The notes under the pieces were generated by a model. The model saw only the letters and a list, made by a program, of their open reading frames with translations, was not told the origin of the DNA and searched no databases. Positions 15,830 to 24,820 of a stretch of 32,276 bases of DNA are shown in pieces. Source of the stretch: Candidatus Gallispira edinburgensis (GTDB lineage: Bacteria; Bacillota; Clostridia; Lachnospirales; CAG-274); assembly GCA_904395805.1 (NCBI GenBank), contig CAJFNV010000080.1, positions 1 through 32,276 of the forward strand. Reading direction: 5' to 3'. A program made the position numbers and the translations under genes. Every line of letters starts with the position of its first letter. Within the stretch, counting starts at the first letter, position 1.

Positions 15830-16531
15830 ATGATAGATATGCATACGCACGTTCTGCCTCATATTGATGACGGCAGTAAAAGTACAGATATGTCCCTTGA
15901 TATGCTTAAGGAAAGCTACAGGCAGGGAGTAAGTACCCTTGTTGCTACGCCCCATTTTTATATTAAAAATGACAATATTGAAAGTTTTATTGAAAAAAGG
16001 GATAAGGCATATAAAAGGCTTATGGAAAAAATAAAAAATGAAGATGAAATTCCGGATATATATCTGGGGGCTGAGGTTTTTTATTTTAACGGTATAAGCA
16101 AAATGGATGGTATAGAAAAACTTTGTATAAACAACAGTAAATACATACTTCTGGAAATGCCTTTTAACAAATGGAACAGCAGAGTGTTTCAGGAGGTTGA
16201 TGATCTGATCTATAACAGAAGGCTTACTCCTGTTATTGCTCATCTTGAAAGGTTTGTAAATTTTCAGAAGGGCACAGACAATATTGAAAGGCTTGTTTCC
16301 ATGAAGGTAATTCCCCAGATGAACGGTGAAAATCTGATGGGATTTTTTACAAAGGGTAAGGCCTTAAAGTGGCTGTCAGATGGGGTTATCAAGCTTCTTG
16401 GCTCAGATATGCACAATACCGAGACCAGACCGCAGAATCTCGGCAAAGCCTGTGAAATAATAAGCAAAAAGCTTGGTAAAGGTATTCTTGATGATATTGA
16501 GGGATTAAGTAAAGAAATTATAGGTATTTAA
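15830..16531 (+). CDS. CpsB/CapC/YwqE-type PHP-domain tyrosine phosphatase
   Basis: A 233-residue protein. The first residues, MIDMHTHVLPHIDDGSK, are the metal-binding motif of CpsB/YwqE phosphotyrosine phosphatases. Others follow: ATPHFYI, a glutamate in GAEVFYF, IAHLERF and GSDMHN, completing a trinuclear PHP site. Family members dephosphorylate the tyrosine kinases that control capsule and exopolysaccharide export. No kinase or glycosyltransferase is adjacent, so the target is elsewhere or different. The start is ATG 15830, nine bases after GGGAGGG; an in-frame TTG at 15806 precedes the ribosome site and is rejected. Confidence 0.92.
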   Translation: MIDMHTHVLPHIDDGSKSTDMSLDMLKESYRQGVSTLVATPHFYIKNDNIESFIEKRDKAYKRLMEKIKNEDEIPDIYLGAEVFYFNGISKMDGIEKLCINNSKYILLEMPFNKWNSRVFQEVDDLIYNRRLTPVIAHLERFVNFQKGTDNIERLVSMKVIPQMNGENLMGFFTKGKALKWLSDGVIKLLGSDMHNTETRPQNLGKACEIISKKLGKGILDDIEGLSKEIIGI

Positions 16532-16595
16532 TTAAGGAAGGAGAATTACTATCAGCAGAGGAGAGAAAAGGTCACATGGTGTCCTTAAGGTTATA

Positions 16596-17264
16596 TTGAT
16601 AATAATATGTATACTTATTGCTGCTGTTATCTGCCTTGCTGTATGGCAGAGAGATAATATTTCAGCAGTAATGAGCGGGTTGAAGTATTCCGATGAGGAT
16701 ATTCAGCAGCAGATCGACACATCTAAAAGGGATGTTGAAACAGAGCTTGAAAAATACAACGTAAGCGGTTTAAGAGATTTTACTTTTGAAGAAGAGGAAG
16801 CTATAAGAAAAGGACAGCTTACTGTAGAAGAGGCTGTTGAGAAAATATTGAGTGAAAGCGGTAATCAGCAAAGTACAGGGGGAGAGAGCAGTTCTCAGAG
16901 TACAGGCAGTGAGAACGTCAGCAGTACTGATGACAGTTCGGCAATTGTGAGTGAATATACTGTAAAACTTTACAGCTTAAAGGCGGAATATTTAGGTCAG
17001 ATAGGTAATTTGATCGATCAGGCAAAGGCTGATTACAAGAACGGTATGAGTGCAGGTACTCTTATGTCTACATATTTAGGCAAGGCCGCTTCCCTTGAAA
17101 GCGAGGCTGATTCACAGGTTGAGGCTCTTTTAAGTGAGCTTAAGGGAAAACTTGAGGCTGTCGGTGCCGATACAAGCATTATAAGCACAATGAGAAGTTC
17201 CTATGAAAATGAAAAGACGTTAAAGAAGTCTTACTACTTAAGCTTGTTTAACAAAAAGAAGTAA
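16596..17264 (+). CDS. Membrane-anchored hypothetical protein, start uncertain
   Basis: About 222 residues. A single hydrophobic N-terminal span (IIICILIAAVICLAVW) is followed by a polar, mostly helical outside part: a Ser/Gly/Gln-rich low-complexity linker near residues 85-115, then a Lys/Glu-rich coiled region ending SLFNKKK. No family recognised. The start is a problem. The open frame reads upstream through a basic stretch (GEKRSHGVLKV), ideal as the cytoplasmic end of the anchor, to a strong AAGGAAGGAG at 16537-16546, but no ATG, GTG or TTG lies at the right distance. TTG 16596 is the first formal start and has only AAGG before it. It lies between cpsB-like and vanZ-like genes in one operon. 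Confidence 0.7.
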   Translation: MIIICILIAAVICLAVWQRDNISAVMSGLKYSDEDIQQQIDTSKRDVETELEKYNVSGLRDFTFEEEEAIRKGQLTVEEAVEKILSESGNQQSTGGESSSQSTGSENVSSTDDSSAIVSEYTVKLYSLKAEYLGQIGNLIDQAKADYKNGMSAGTLMSTYLGKAASLESEADSQVEALLSELKGKLEAVGADTSIISTMRSSYENEKTLKKSYYLSLFNKKK

Positions 17265-17270
17265 AGAAAT

Positions 17271-17711
17271 ATGAATAAAAAGAAAATAATTTTTGTAATA
17301 CTGACAATTGCCTGTATAGCCTTTATATGGATCAATTCTTCAATGGATGCAAATGAGTCTTCGGAATTAAGCGGCGGCGTCATGGGATTGATAAACAGCT
17401 TTATAATGAATATGGGTATTGAGCAGGAATTAAGTGAAACGATAATAAGAAAGACAGCTCATTTTACCGAATATGCTGTACTGGCTGTTTTGCTTACAAC
17501 AGATTTTAAACTGTTTAAAGCTGATATGAGAAAGCAGGGATTTATTGTGCCTTTTACGGGACTTCTGATAGCTGCTGTAGATGAAACGATACAGCTTTTC
17601 CCTGCGGGAAGGTCAAGCTCTGTTGTTGATGTGTGGATCGATTTCGGCGGAGTTTGTGCCGGATTTTTAATAGTTCTGGCTGTGTATAAGATTATGGGAA
17701 AAAATAAATAA
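17271..17711 (+). CDS. VanZ-like family membrane protein
   Basis: A 146-residue protein with four probable membrane spans. The VanZ-family motif is visible: RKTAHFTEYAVLAVL near residue 65, then DETIQLFPAGRSSSVVDVWIDFGG. The first span is followed by WINSSMDANESSELSGG, as usual. VanZ homologues occur widely; only one lineage confers teicoplanin tolerance, and nothing here shows a resistance role. It is the last gene of the operon, six bases after the hypothetical gene, and a terminator follows. Confidence 0.88.
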   Translation: MNKKKIIFVILTIACIAFIWINSSMDANESSELSGGVMGLINSFIMNMGIEQELSETIIRKTAHFTEYAVLAVLLTTDFKLFKADMRKQGFIVPFTGLLIAAVDETIQLFPAGRSSSVVDVWIDFGGVCAGFLIVLAVYKIMGKNK

Positions 17712-17717
17712 ACGTAA

Positions 17718-17761
17718 ACGAGGACAGTTAACATAGATGTGAGCTGTCCTCGTTTTTTTTT
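17718..17761 (+). terminator. Terminator after the VanZ-like gene
   Basis: ACGAGGACAG (17718-17727) pairs with CTGTCCTCGT (17744-17753), followed by nine T. This is a strong rho-independent signal. Confidence 0.92.
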
Positions 17762-17807
17762 GCATTGTAAATATTAAAAGATGCATAGAATGCGGGCGAT
17801 TAATAGT

Positions 17808-18149
17808 AATGTTATTAACTTAAGGAAATTAAATGGACTTTATACTGCAAATGCAAGCATTTGCTCAATAGTTATAGTTCAATATCCCTCCACCAACTAT
17901 GTTGGTTCCCCTCTATGGTTGCTTGGGTGAGTAGTATTCGAAAAGGAATCCCTCAGTCAGCCTTCGGCTGACAGCTCCCTTTAGGCAAGGGAGCCACGGT
18001 GCTTTGCACCGCAAGAAGTATGCGGACACACCGCTGGTGTGGCTTTCAGCGAAGCTGAAAGTGCTGAGTAGCACCTAAAATTAGGAATGGATTACTGTGA
18101 GAATACGACCAGCCTTAATTACTTGCAGAGTTTAGTTATTGAAATATTG
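17808..18149. repeat. Intergenic repeat E: mosaic element related to B, C and D
   Basis: The left end AATGTTATTAACTTAA (17808-17823) matches the B/C terminus with one change and is preceded by TGCGGGCG, as in C. The right end is probably the degenerate TTTAGTTATTGAAATATTG at 18131-18149, ending at the next gene. Modules in order: AAATGCAAGCATTT and TATCCCTCCACC (as in B), CAGTCAGCCTTCGGCTGACAG then CTCCCTTTAGGCAAGGGAG (as in A and C), and GGTGCTTTGCACCGC...CAGCGAAGC (as in D). It accounts for the gap 17762-18149. Confidence 0.75.
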
Positions 18150-18965
18150 TTATTTAATGGTAATAACCATTGCACCCATATTCATGGAGGATTTCGTTGG
18201 TTTGATGCAGTTGATTTTGTACTGTGAAAAATCTGTGCTTACATCTTTGCCGCTTTTTATAAAATTCTGAAATTTATTTATAATAATGTCTGTGTCGGAT
18301 ATGCCTGCCATAGTGAGGGCATATCTGAGCATATTTATATTGTCAACGGATAAATCCTTATTCATATAGGGCAAATCATAGTATTTAATATAAAGTTTTG
18401 TGACATTGTTATTGTCTGTGAAGAGAGATATACCTATAGGCGTATTTTCAGAATTAAGGCTTACATTATCATAGCTTAATGAAAAATAACTGTGGCTATT
18501 GGCAATAACATATTCATTGTTGCCAAAGTCAAGTCTGTTGAGCTGTGCTCCCGTTATTGAGCCTGTAAAATGCCACTTGTTTACAATGAAATCATTTATA
18601 AGTTCCGAATATGATCGTGGAATACCTATATTTCCGTTATAAACTTCATACCAGCTTCCGTCTGTTAAAATAAGCAGGTCCATAGCTGTGTTTTCATATA
18701 TTTTAACTTCCTCATTTAGCTGACCTTTCTGTGTAAGAGTAATGTCAAGAGGAGAAAGCTTGCTTACTTCATAGGCAGCAATTTGCGGAGAGTAATCAGA
18801 ATCATATTCATTTCTTGTGCCATAAAAAAATTTATCTATATATTCTTCTTCCGAACTGTCATACTGAAGATCAGAATTTATTTCAACATCTGCTGAAAGC
18901 TCCTTAAATTCACCGCAGCCACAAAGTGAAATAAGAAGAAAAGGTATAATTATAAGTTTTTTCAT
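18150..18965 (-). CDS. Lipoprotein associated with the YtrA-type ABC operon
   Basis: A 271-residue exported protein. The signal peptide is MKKLIIIPFLLISLCGC, with lipobox LCGC and lipidated C17. The mature part is acidic and Asn/Tyr/Ser-rich, without a family I recognise; a DUF-type extracellular domain is likely. The ATG overlaps the stop of the preceding permease gene by four bases (ATGA), so the two are tightly coupled. By analogy with ytr-type operons it could be an accessory extracytoplasmic part of the exporter, but this is inference. The stop codon lies immediately next to the end of repeat E. Confidence 0.8.
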   Translation of the reverse strand: MKKLIIIPFLLISLCGCGEFKELSADVEINSDLQYDSSEEEYIDKFFYGTRNEYDSDYSPQIAAYEVSKLSPLDITLTQKGQLNEEVKIYENTAMDLLILTDGSWYEVYNGNIGIPRSYSELINDFIVNKWHFTGSITGAQLNRLDFGNNEYVIANSHSYFSLSYDNVSLNSENTPIGISLFTDNNNVTKLYIKYYDLPYMNKDLSVDNINMLRYALTMAGISDTDIIINKFQNFIKSGKDVSTDFSQYKINCIKPTKSSMNMGAMVITIK

Positions 18966-19981
18966 TGGCTCACCCCCTGTCTTTTAACTATAACATAAGA
19001 AATAATAAAGCCGATGACACCAAAGACTATGCTTACCAGAAGTTTTGCAGCTACATTGTTGTTGGAGTCCATTATCGCTAAACCTGCAAGGAAGAAGTCT
19101 GCCGTAAAAGCAAGCTTAAATATAATTTCCGTCCACCTTTTTGTAAAAGGGCTGCTCTGTTCTGTCCATTTTGGTGAAACAGACACTTTTGAAAGTATGA
19201 GAAGTACAATGGCAGACAATATAAAATAATATATGACTGCACCAATGCTGAACTTATCAAATATGCCTGTGTAAATATACCAATTCTGTAATCCAATATT
19301 ATTGTAAAATATATTGTTATCAATACAGAAGTAATGAGGAAATACAGCAAACATAATTTTAGCAGCCCTGATTTCAACAAAATTAAATGCTGCAAATGTA
19401 AGTACAGGCAGATGCAGGAGCAATACAGAAAGACATACGCCTGATATGCAGCTACCCACGAAATACTGTATAAGTACAGTAAAGAAATATATGAAAACAT
19501 ATACTAAAAATATTGTAAATATTGTCAATAATATAAATCCCGGAGCAATTGCAGAAGGGTCAATATTTAATGTTAATAGTGCATCTCTGTAAATATCTGC
19601 ACTTGAATAAAACTGACATAACATGATTATACCTACTGCAAGAGTAAACACCAGAATAGTAAGAACTCCTGTTATAAGCTTTACGGTTATGACATCTTTG
19701 TTTGTAAAGGGCAGAGAATGCCAAAGCTTGTTAAAGCCGTCGTTAAACTGGAGATAGACCAGTATAAAAACTATTGCTGAATAAAAAAAGTAAACCCCCG
19801 GTTCAAGTAATCTGAAATTTATGTCATAAGATGTTGTATCTGACATAATCTGACCGATCTCATAAGAAACTGCATTTTGGTGCATTGTTCCGTACAATAT
19901 TAAAAATATGAAAAGGGCAAAGTAAAACCATAAAAGCTTTTTTAGCTCATATTTATATAAAGCTTTGTATTTAGTATTCAT
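18962..19981 (-). CDS. ABC transporter permease (second membrane subunit)
   Basis: A 339-residue integral membrane protein with six or more spans. It starts MNTKYKALYKYELKKLLWFY, a basic N-terminus before the first span, as in ABC-2-type permeases. Further hydrophobic blocks include FFYSAIVFILVYLQF, VLTILVFTLAVGIIML, ILLTIFTIFLVYVFIYFF and the C-terminal FGVIGFIISYVIV. The start is ATG 19981, seven bases after AGGAGG; the in-frame GTG 19987 is too close to it. It follows the first permease by 11 bases and pairs with the upstream ATPase. Confidence 0.82.
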   Translation of the reverse strand: MNTKYKALYKYELKKLLWFYFALFIFLILYGTMHQNAVSYEIGQIMSDTTSYDINFRLLEPGVYFFYSAIVFILVYLQFNDGFNKLWHSLPFTNKDVITVKLITGVLTILVFTLAVGIIMLCQFYSSADIYRDALLTLNIDPSAIAPGFILLTIFTIFLVYVFIYFFTVLIQYFVGSCISGVCLSVLLLHLPVLTFAAFNFVEIRAAKIMFAVFPHYFCIDNNIFYNNIGLQNWYIYTGIFDKFSIGAVIYYFILSAIVLLILSKVSVSPKWTEQSSPFTKRWTEIIFKLAFTADFFLAGLAIMDSNNNVAAKLLVSIVFGVIGFIISYVIVKRQGVSQ

Positions 19982-19992
19982 ATACACACCTC

Positions 19993-21006
19993 CTATATAA
20001 AGACCTTTTCGATTTTGCTGATTATTATATAGGAAATGGCTATGGATATAAATAAAATCAAAATAAGTATAACTGTACTGTCGGGAGTAAGTATACCACT
20101 GCCTATATAGTAAAATGAAAAGCCGCCGAATATGCAGCCGAAAAAGTATGTAAGAACTTTAGCCCACTTAAAGAGGAAAAGCTGTCCTATTTTTGAGTAA
20201 TTTATAAATTTACTGCAGAAATAGGAAATAATATAGAGTATAAATGTAATTGAAAGCTCAAATACATATGGGTAAGAGGTTTCAAATTTTATATCGGTAA
20301 AAAATTTTAGCCTGTTTATTATGTAGTTCAGATTTTGTACCATGTGCGTATCAAGATTCAGTCGCAGGTCTGTTATAAATCTGCTGAATCCGAAAAGAAA
20401 TCCCATAAATCCCAAAAACACAATAAAAGGCATTGCTATTGAAAAGCTTGTAATACCAAGACAGCCTGAAAAAAGAAACATAGCAGAAGATACAAAAAGG
20501 GTCAATACATAAAAGCTTTTGAATGAGGAATAGTATTCATCGTATAATTCAGCAAGGCTTTTAATTTGTATATTCTCTAAATTATAATATTCAGCTACTT
20601 TACTATAACTGTTTGCTATGAAATCTTTTGTTAAAATATTGAATATCAAAATCTCAAAGACAGCAAGGACTGTTATCAAAACAATTATTAAAACTGCTTT
20701 TATAATGAAATCACTGTCTGATCTTACGGGAAGCTGTCTTATAAATATTCCCGTTCTTTTGTTTCTGTACATATAAAAGTTATATATGAGTATGGCGGTC
20801 AACACTAAATTTAACATAAAACAGCATGAGGCATAATCAGAAAGCATTTTTGAAATTTCCCATGTGTCATAAAGTTCAGCAGGAAATCCCTTAAATGCTT
20901 CAGAACAATTGCTATATGTAAGATAAGTAAACAGCAGTGAAAAAAGTATACCTATAACAAACATAACAGCGGTTTTCTTAATATAAATTTTATCTAATGA
21001 GTTCAT
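19993..21006 (-). CDS. ABC transporter permease (first membrane subunit)
   Basis: A 337-residue membrane protein. The N-terminus is MNSLDKIYIKKTAVMFVIGI, followed by repeated hydrophobic blocks such as CCFMLNLVLTAILIYNFYMY, AVLIIVLITVLAVFEILIF and the C-terminal TVILILILFISIAISYIII. The large outside loop after the first span (YSNCSEAFKG...) is common in these exporters. The start is ATG 21006, behind AAGGAGTGATC; a longer frame from 21051 overlaps the ATPase gene and lacks a ribosome site. It is four bases downstream of the ATPase stop. The substrate is unknown. Confidence 0.82.
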   Translation of the reverse strand: MNSLDKIYIKKTAVMFVIGILFSLLFTYLTYSNCSEAFKGFPAELYDTWEISKMLSDYASCCFMLNLVLTAILIYNFYMYRNKRTGIFIRQLPVRSDSDFIIKAVLIIVLITVLAVFEILIFNILTKDFIANSYSKVAEYYNLENIQIKSLAELYDEYYSSFKSFYVLTLFVSSAMFLFSGCLGITSFSIAMPFIVFLGFMGFLFGFSRFITDLRLNLDTHMVQNLNYIINRLKFFTDIKFETSYPYVFELSITFILYIISYFCSKFINYSKIGQLFLFKWAKVLTYFFGCIFGGFSFYYIGSGILTPDSTVILILILFISIAISYIIISKIEKVFI

Positions 21007-21010
21007 ATGA

Positions 21011-21880
21011 TCACTCCTTGCCTGCTGACGTATAAATGAATATATCTTCAAGGCTCATACCTATCTGTTCCACAAGTTCGGCGCCCTTAGAGTATAATAT
21101 ATCCTTTATTTCATCAGAATTTTTATCAGCAATTATATAGTATATACTTCCGATCTGCTCAATGTTTAAAACATTTTCCATATCTGAAAGGTCAGCAGGC
21201 TCTTTGAATACTGCCTGATATTTTACAACTTCCTGCTTTATTTCATCAATGCTGTTCTGATACAATATACCGCCGTTTTGTATAATAGTAATATTGTCGC
21301 AGAGCATTTCAAGCTCTCTCAGATGATGAGAAGATATAACTATTGTACAGTTATATTCCGTAACTTCTGAAATAAGCAGATCCATGACCTGTTTTTTGGC
21401 TATGGCATCAAGTCCGCTTGTGGGCTCGTCCAGAACAAGTATATCAGGATGAAGGCTCAGATTAAGCATAAGGGCAAGTCGCATCTGCATACCCTTTGAA
21501 AGCTGCTTTACTCTTCTTTCGGGAGAAAGTTTGAATATTGAATTAAGTTCATTAAATCTGTCTTCCTGAAATGTTTCATAAATTCCTTTATAAAAGTTTA
21601 CCATATCCTTAATTTTGAAGTTGGGAAAATAGCTGTTGCTGTCTGCAACATAACCTATTCTGCTTTTTACCTTTGGATTGTCATAAACAGGCTCACCGTC
21701 AACTGTTATGCTTCCTTCGTCGCATTTGTAAATGCCCGTCAGGCAGTGAATAAGGGTGGTTTTGCCTGCACCGTTTTCACCAATAAGCCCGTGTATGCTT
21801 CCCTTTGGTATCTCAATTGAAACATTGTCGAGGGCTTTGAATTTGTCATAATATTTTGTTACATTTTTTATACTTATCAT
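21011..21880 (-). CDS. ABC transporter ATP-binding protein (BcrA/YtrB-type)
   Basis: A 289-residue protein. Walker A is GENGAGKTT (near residue 36), Q-loop region IGYVADSNSYFPNF, signature QLSKGMQMRLALM, Walker B ILVLDEPTSGLD and H-loop VISSHHLRELEML. The C-terminal ~70 residues are the extra domain of drug/peptide exporter ATPases. LSKGM instead of LSGGQ is common in this group. It is encoded straight after a GntR regulator (four bases), the classic YtrA-YtrB arrangement, with two permeases downstream, so it should energise an exporter or sensor of cell-envelope stress. Confidence 0.93.
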   Translation of the reverse strand: MISIKNVTKYYDKFKALDNVSIEIPKGSIHGLIGENGAGKTTLIHCLTGIYKCDEGSITVDGEPVYDNPKVKSRIGYVADSNSYFPNFKIKDMVNFYKGIYETFQEDRFNELNSIFKLSPERRVKQLSKGMQMRLALMLNLSLHPDILVLDEPTSGLDAIAKKQVMDLLISEVTEYNCTIVISSHHLRELEMLCDNITIIQNGGILYQNSIDEIKQEVVKYQAVFKEPADLSDMENVLNIEQIGSIYYIIADKNSDEIKDILYSKGAELVEQIGMSLEDIFIYTSAGKE

Positions 21881-21884
21881 TTTA

Positions 21885-22259
21885 TTACTCCTTTCCTTCC
21901 AGCTCTTTCAGAAGTGCCCCTATAGAATTTAAAATTTTATCATCCGGTACGCCTTTGAGCTTAAGCTCTGCAAGAACAGGGCGTATCTTTTGAAGTTCCT
22001 TTTGTAAATCAAGGGATGTGTTTGGCTCATCGGCTATAAAGGTCCCTTTGCCTCTGACGGTCACTATAACTTCCTGACGTTCCAGCTCCTGATATGCCTT
22101 TGAAATCGTGTTGGGATTGACTTCAAGCATTGTAGAGAGCTTGCGGACTGAGGGCAGGGGATCGCCTTTTTTAAAATATCCCTTTAAAATACATTCTTTA
22201 ATCTGGTTTATGATTTGTTCGTAAATGGGGAGATTGCTTTTTAAGTCTATTTTGAGCAT
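21885..22259 (-). CDS. GntR-family regulator, YtrA subfamily
   Basis: A 124-residue protein, the short form typical of YtrA. The winged helix occupies residues ~1-70: LPIYEQIINQIKECILKGYF, then LPSVRKLSTMLEVNPNTISK and the wing VRGKGTFIAD. A short C-terminal helix pair (~50 residues) serves as dimerisation domain; there is no large effector domain. The start ATG lies behind AGGAGGTG. It is the first gene of the ABC operon, and its promoter holds an 11-bp dyad of YtrA type, so autorepression is likely. Confidence 0.93.
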   Translation of the reverse strand: MLKIDLKSNLPIYEQIINQIKECILKGYFKKGDPLPSVRKLSTMLEVNPNTISKAYQELERQEVIVTVRGKGTFIADEPNTSLDLQKELQKIRPVLAELKLKGVPDDKILNSIGALLKELEGKE

Positions 22260-22288
22260 ATATTCACCTCCTTGTATTAATTATCTTA

Positions 22289-22322
22289 AGTGTATTATAA
22301 CGTATAGTACACTAATTGTCAA
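22289..22322 (-). promoter_or_regulatory. GntR operon promoter with overlapping operator dyad
   Basis: On the minus strand TTGACA (22322-22317) and TATAAT (22299-22294) are perfect hexamers with a 17-base spacer. The dyad AGTGTACTATA / TATAATACACT (22289-22313, centre CGT, one mismatch) covers the spacer and the -10 box. GTGTACTATA-type arms are what short GntR regulators of this group bind, so this is the probable autoregulatory operator. Confidence 0.8.
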
Positions 22323-22340
22323 GAAGATGATATAAATTTA

Positions 22341-22369
22341 TTGAAATAATTTGTTATTTAATGTATAAT
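22341..22369 (+). promoter_or_regulatory. Promoter of the cas operon
   Basis: TTGAAA (22341-22346) and TATAAT (22364-22369) have a 17-base spacer. The cas3 ATG at 22456 lies about 80 bases beyond the predicted start. Its -35 box is 18 bases from that of the divergent GntR promoter. Confidence 0.75.
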
Positions 22370-22455
22370 TAAATCATAAGTATTATTTTATTAAATCAAT
22401 TAGAAAAATGTCTTAAAATGTCGAAGATTTTGTGTGTTTAAAGGGAAGTGACAAT

Positions 22456-24804
22456 ATGGTTGCACATATTAATGACATGGGTAATGAACAAACAGTTGAG
22501 GAGCATTGTGAAAATACGGCAAAGCTTTGTTATAAAGAGGGGAAAAGGGCAGGCATAGGTAATGTGTGCTATGAAGCAGGACTGTTCCATGATTTAGGTA
22601 AAAATAAAGAAGAATTTGATACATATATCAGAAAATCCGCAGAAGGCAATAGCGGTGTAAAACGCGGAGAAATTGATCATTCAACTGCAGGAGGTCAGTT
22701 TATATTTAAAAATTTCTGTAAAACAGACAGACTGACGGCAGAGCTTATTGCAAATGCTGTTTTTTCTCACCATGGCATAAGGGATATTATTGACGAGAAT
22801 GGAAATGAAGTGTTTCTGACAAGAACGGAAAAAGAAAACATACAGTACGAAGAAGTTATTGAAAACAGCAGGGAAATTATTGAAAATAATGATCCGGAAG
22901 GCATATTCAGACTTGCCTGCAAGGAAGTAAAAGATATAAATTCCAAAATAATAGGTATATGTAAAGAATCTGGGAATAGTCAGGAAGCAGCTTATTTTAT
23001 GCTGGGTTGCCTTCAAAGGCTTATAACATCAGTACTTATTGATGCTGACAGATCTGATACTGCGGAATTTATGACAGGTATAGGATACAGAGAAACAGAT
23101 AACTGTCAGAAGCTATGGGAGATTTATGCAGAAAGGCTTAACCAAAGACTTGGTGAATTCAGGTACGATAATAAAATTTCAAAACTCAGAAAACAGATGT
23201 CTGAGGAATGTTTTAAATTTGCAGGCAAAGAGGGAGGCATATATTGCCTGCCTGTACCTACAGGGGGCGGAAAAACTCTTGCAAGTCTGAGATATGCTCT
23301 GGAGCACAGCAGGATATTTAATAAAAGAAGAATAGTATATATTGCACCATACCTTTCAATACTTGAGCAGAATGCTAAGGAAATAAGAAACATTTTAAAG
23401 GATGACAAAAATATACTTGAACATCACTCAAATATTATTATTGAGGATGAAGATGAAAAAAACAATTACAGATATTTAAGTGAGGGCTGGACAAGTTCTG
23501 TTATACTTACGTCTATGGTAAGGTTTCTTGAAACATTGTTTTCTTCTGATACTGCAAGTGTAAGGAGATTTAACAGACTTACAGATTCCGTAATAATAAT
23601 TGATGAAATTCAGAATCTGCCTGTAAAAGTTGTGGATATGTTTAATGTAATGGCAGACTTTCTTGCTTATGTGTGCAATGCTACAATCATACTGTGTTCT
23701 GCAACACAGCCATTGCTTAATGAGGCTGATAAAAAGATTTTATACGGTTTACCCCGGAATATGATAAATGTCAGTGATGAAATAACAGAGGGATTCAGGC
23801 GTGTGAGAATAACAGACTGTACAAGAACAGAAAGGTATACAACAGAAGAACTGGCTGATTTTATACTTGAAAAAACAGATAAAAATATGCTTGTTATACT
23901 GAACACAAAGGGTGCTGTAAGAAAACTGTGTGATGAGCTTGAAAGCAGGAATACTGAATATAAAATATATCAGCTTACCACATATATGTGTCCTCAGCAC
24001 AGAAATGATGTTATTGATAAAATTAAGGAAGAAATTAATGAAGGCGAAAAGCTTATATGTGTAAGCACACAGCTTATTGAGGCGGGTGTTGATATATCCT
24101 TTGAAAATGTTACGAGATCTCTGGCAGGGCTTGACAGCATAATACAGGCTGCAGGAAGATGCAACAGACATGGAAAAACAGAAATTAAAAATGTGTATAT
24201 TATAAATTATATTGAAGAAAGACTTGGCTCTCTTGAAGATATTAAAAGAGGTCAGGAGTGTATGGAAGACTTGCTTTTATATTACAAAGATAACTATGAA
24301 AATTTAGGTGATGACTATTTGTTAAGCAAGGAAGCCATAGATAAGTATTATAAGAAATATTTCCACAGACGTTGTGAGGAAATGAGATATATAATAAATG
24401 ATCACATTAATACTGATCTGTTCAGCCTGCTGGCTGACAATAAGAGTGTTAAAGCAATAAGGAAAAGAAAAAAGGGTACACTGACGGCACAGTCCTATAA
24501 GCTTGCAGGTGACAAATTTGAAGTGATCGACAGTAATACTGTTGGAGTCATTGTACCATATGGTGACGGCAAAGAAAAAATCGAAAAGCTTATGAATACG
24601 CAGAATATGTCAGATATTAAGGAATTGCTTAAAGAGCTTCAGAGATATACGGTGAATTTATACCGAACAGACAGATATATAAATGAGCTTAAAAGCAGAA
24701 ATGCATTGATTTCCTGCTTTGATAACAGTGTGTATATACTTTCACCGGGCTTTTACAATGAAGATACAGGATTAAGCAGTGAACTGGAAAATTGTATTTT
24801 TTAG
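22456..24804 (+). CDS. cas3: Cas3 nuclease-helicase (type I-C)
   Basis: A 782-residue fusion of HD nuclease and SF2 helicase. HD residues: H17, H45-D46 (GLFHDLGKN), H75 and H105-H106 (FSHHGIRD). Helicase: Walker A PTGGGKT (268-274), motif II DEIQ (383-386; DEAH in many Cas3), SAT (415-417), [10 protein letters not shown] and motif [12 protein letters not shown] (564-573). Recruited by Cascade to the R-loop, it nicks and processively degrades the displaced strand. The start is ATG 22456, behind AAGGGAAGTG; a GTG 24 bases earlier precedes that site. It is the first gene of the cas operon. Confidence 0.97.
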   Translation: MVAHINDMGNEQTVEEHCENTAKLCYKEGKRAGIGNVCYEAGLFHDLGKNKEEFDTYIRKSAEGNSGVKRGEIDHSTAGGQFIFKNFCKTDRLTAELIANAVFSHHGIRDIIDENGNEVFLTRTEKENIQYEEVIENSREIIENNDPEGIFRLACKEVKDINSKIIGICKESGNSQEAAYFMLGCLQRLITSVLIDADRSDTAEFMTGIGYRETDNCQKLWEIYAERLNQRLGEFRYDNKISKLRKQMSEECFKFAGKEGGIYCLPVPTGGGKTLASLRYALEHSRIFNKRRIVYIAPYLSILEQNAKEIRNILKDDKNILEHHSNIIIEDEDEKNNYRYLSEGWTSSVILTSMVRFLETLFSSDTASVRRFNRLTDSVIIIDEIQNLPVKVVDMFNVMADFLAYVCNATIILCSATQPLLNEADKKILYGLPRNMINVSDEITEGFRRVRITDCTRTERYTTEELADFILEKTDKNMLVILNTKGAVRKLCDELESRNTEYKIYQLTTYMCPQHRNDVIDKIKEEINEGEKLICVSTQLIEAGVDISFENVTRSLAGLDSIIQAAGRCNRHGKTEIKNVYIINYIEERLGSLEDIKRGQECMEDLLLYYKDNYENLGDDYLLSKEAIDKYYKKYFHRRCEEMRYIINDHINTDLFSLLADNKSVKAIRKRKKGTLTAQSYKLAGDKFEVIDSNTVGVIVPYGDGKEKIEKLMNTQNMSDIKELLKELQRYTVNLYRTDRYINELKSRNALISCFDNSVYILSPGFYNEDTGLSSELENCIF

Positions 24805-24820
24805 CAAAGGAGGGCTAAAA

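Noticed and set aside
17271..17711. Teicoplanin resistance by VanZ
   Set aside because: VanZ-like proteins are widespread in Clostridia and no van genes are present.
22432..22455. Upstream GTG start for cas3
   Set aside because: AAGGGAAGTG lies between it and the ATG at 22456, which is correctly spaced.
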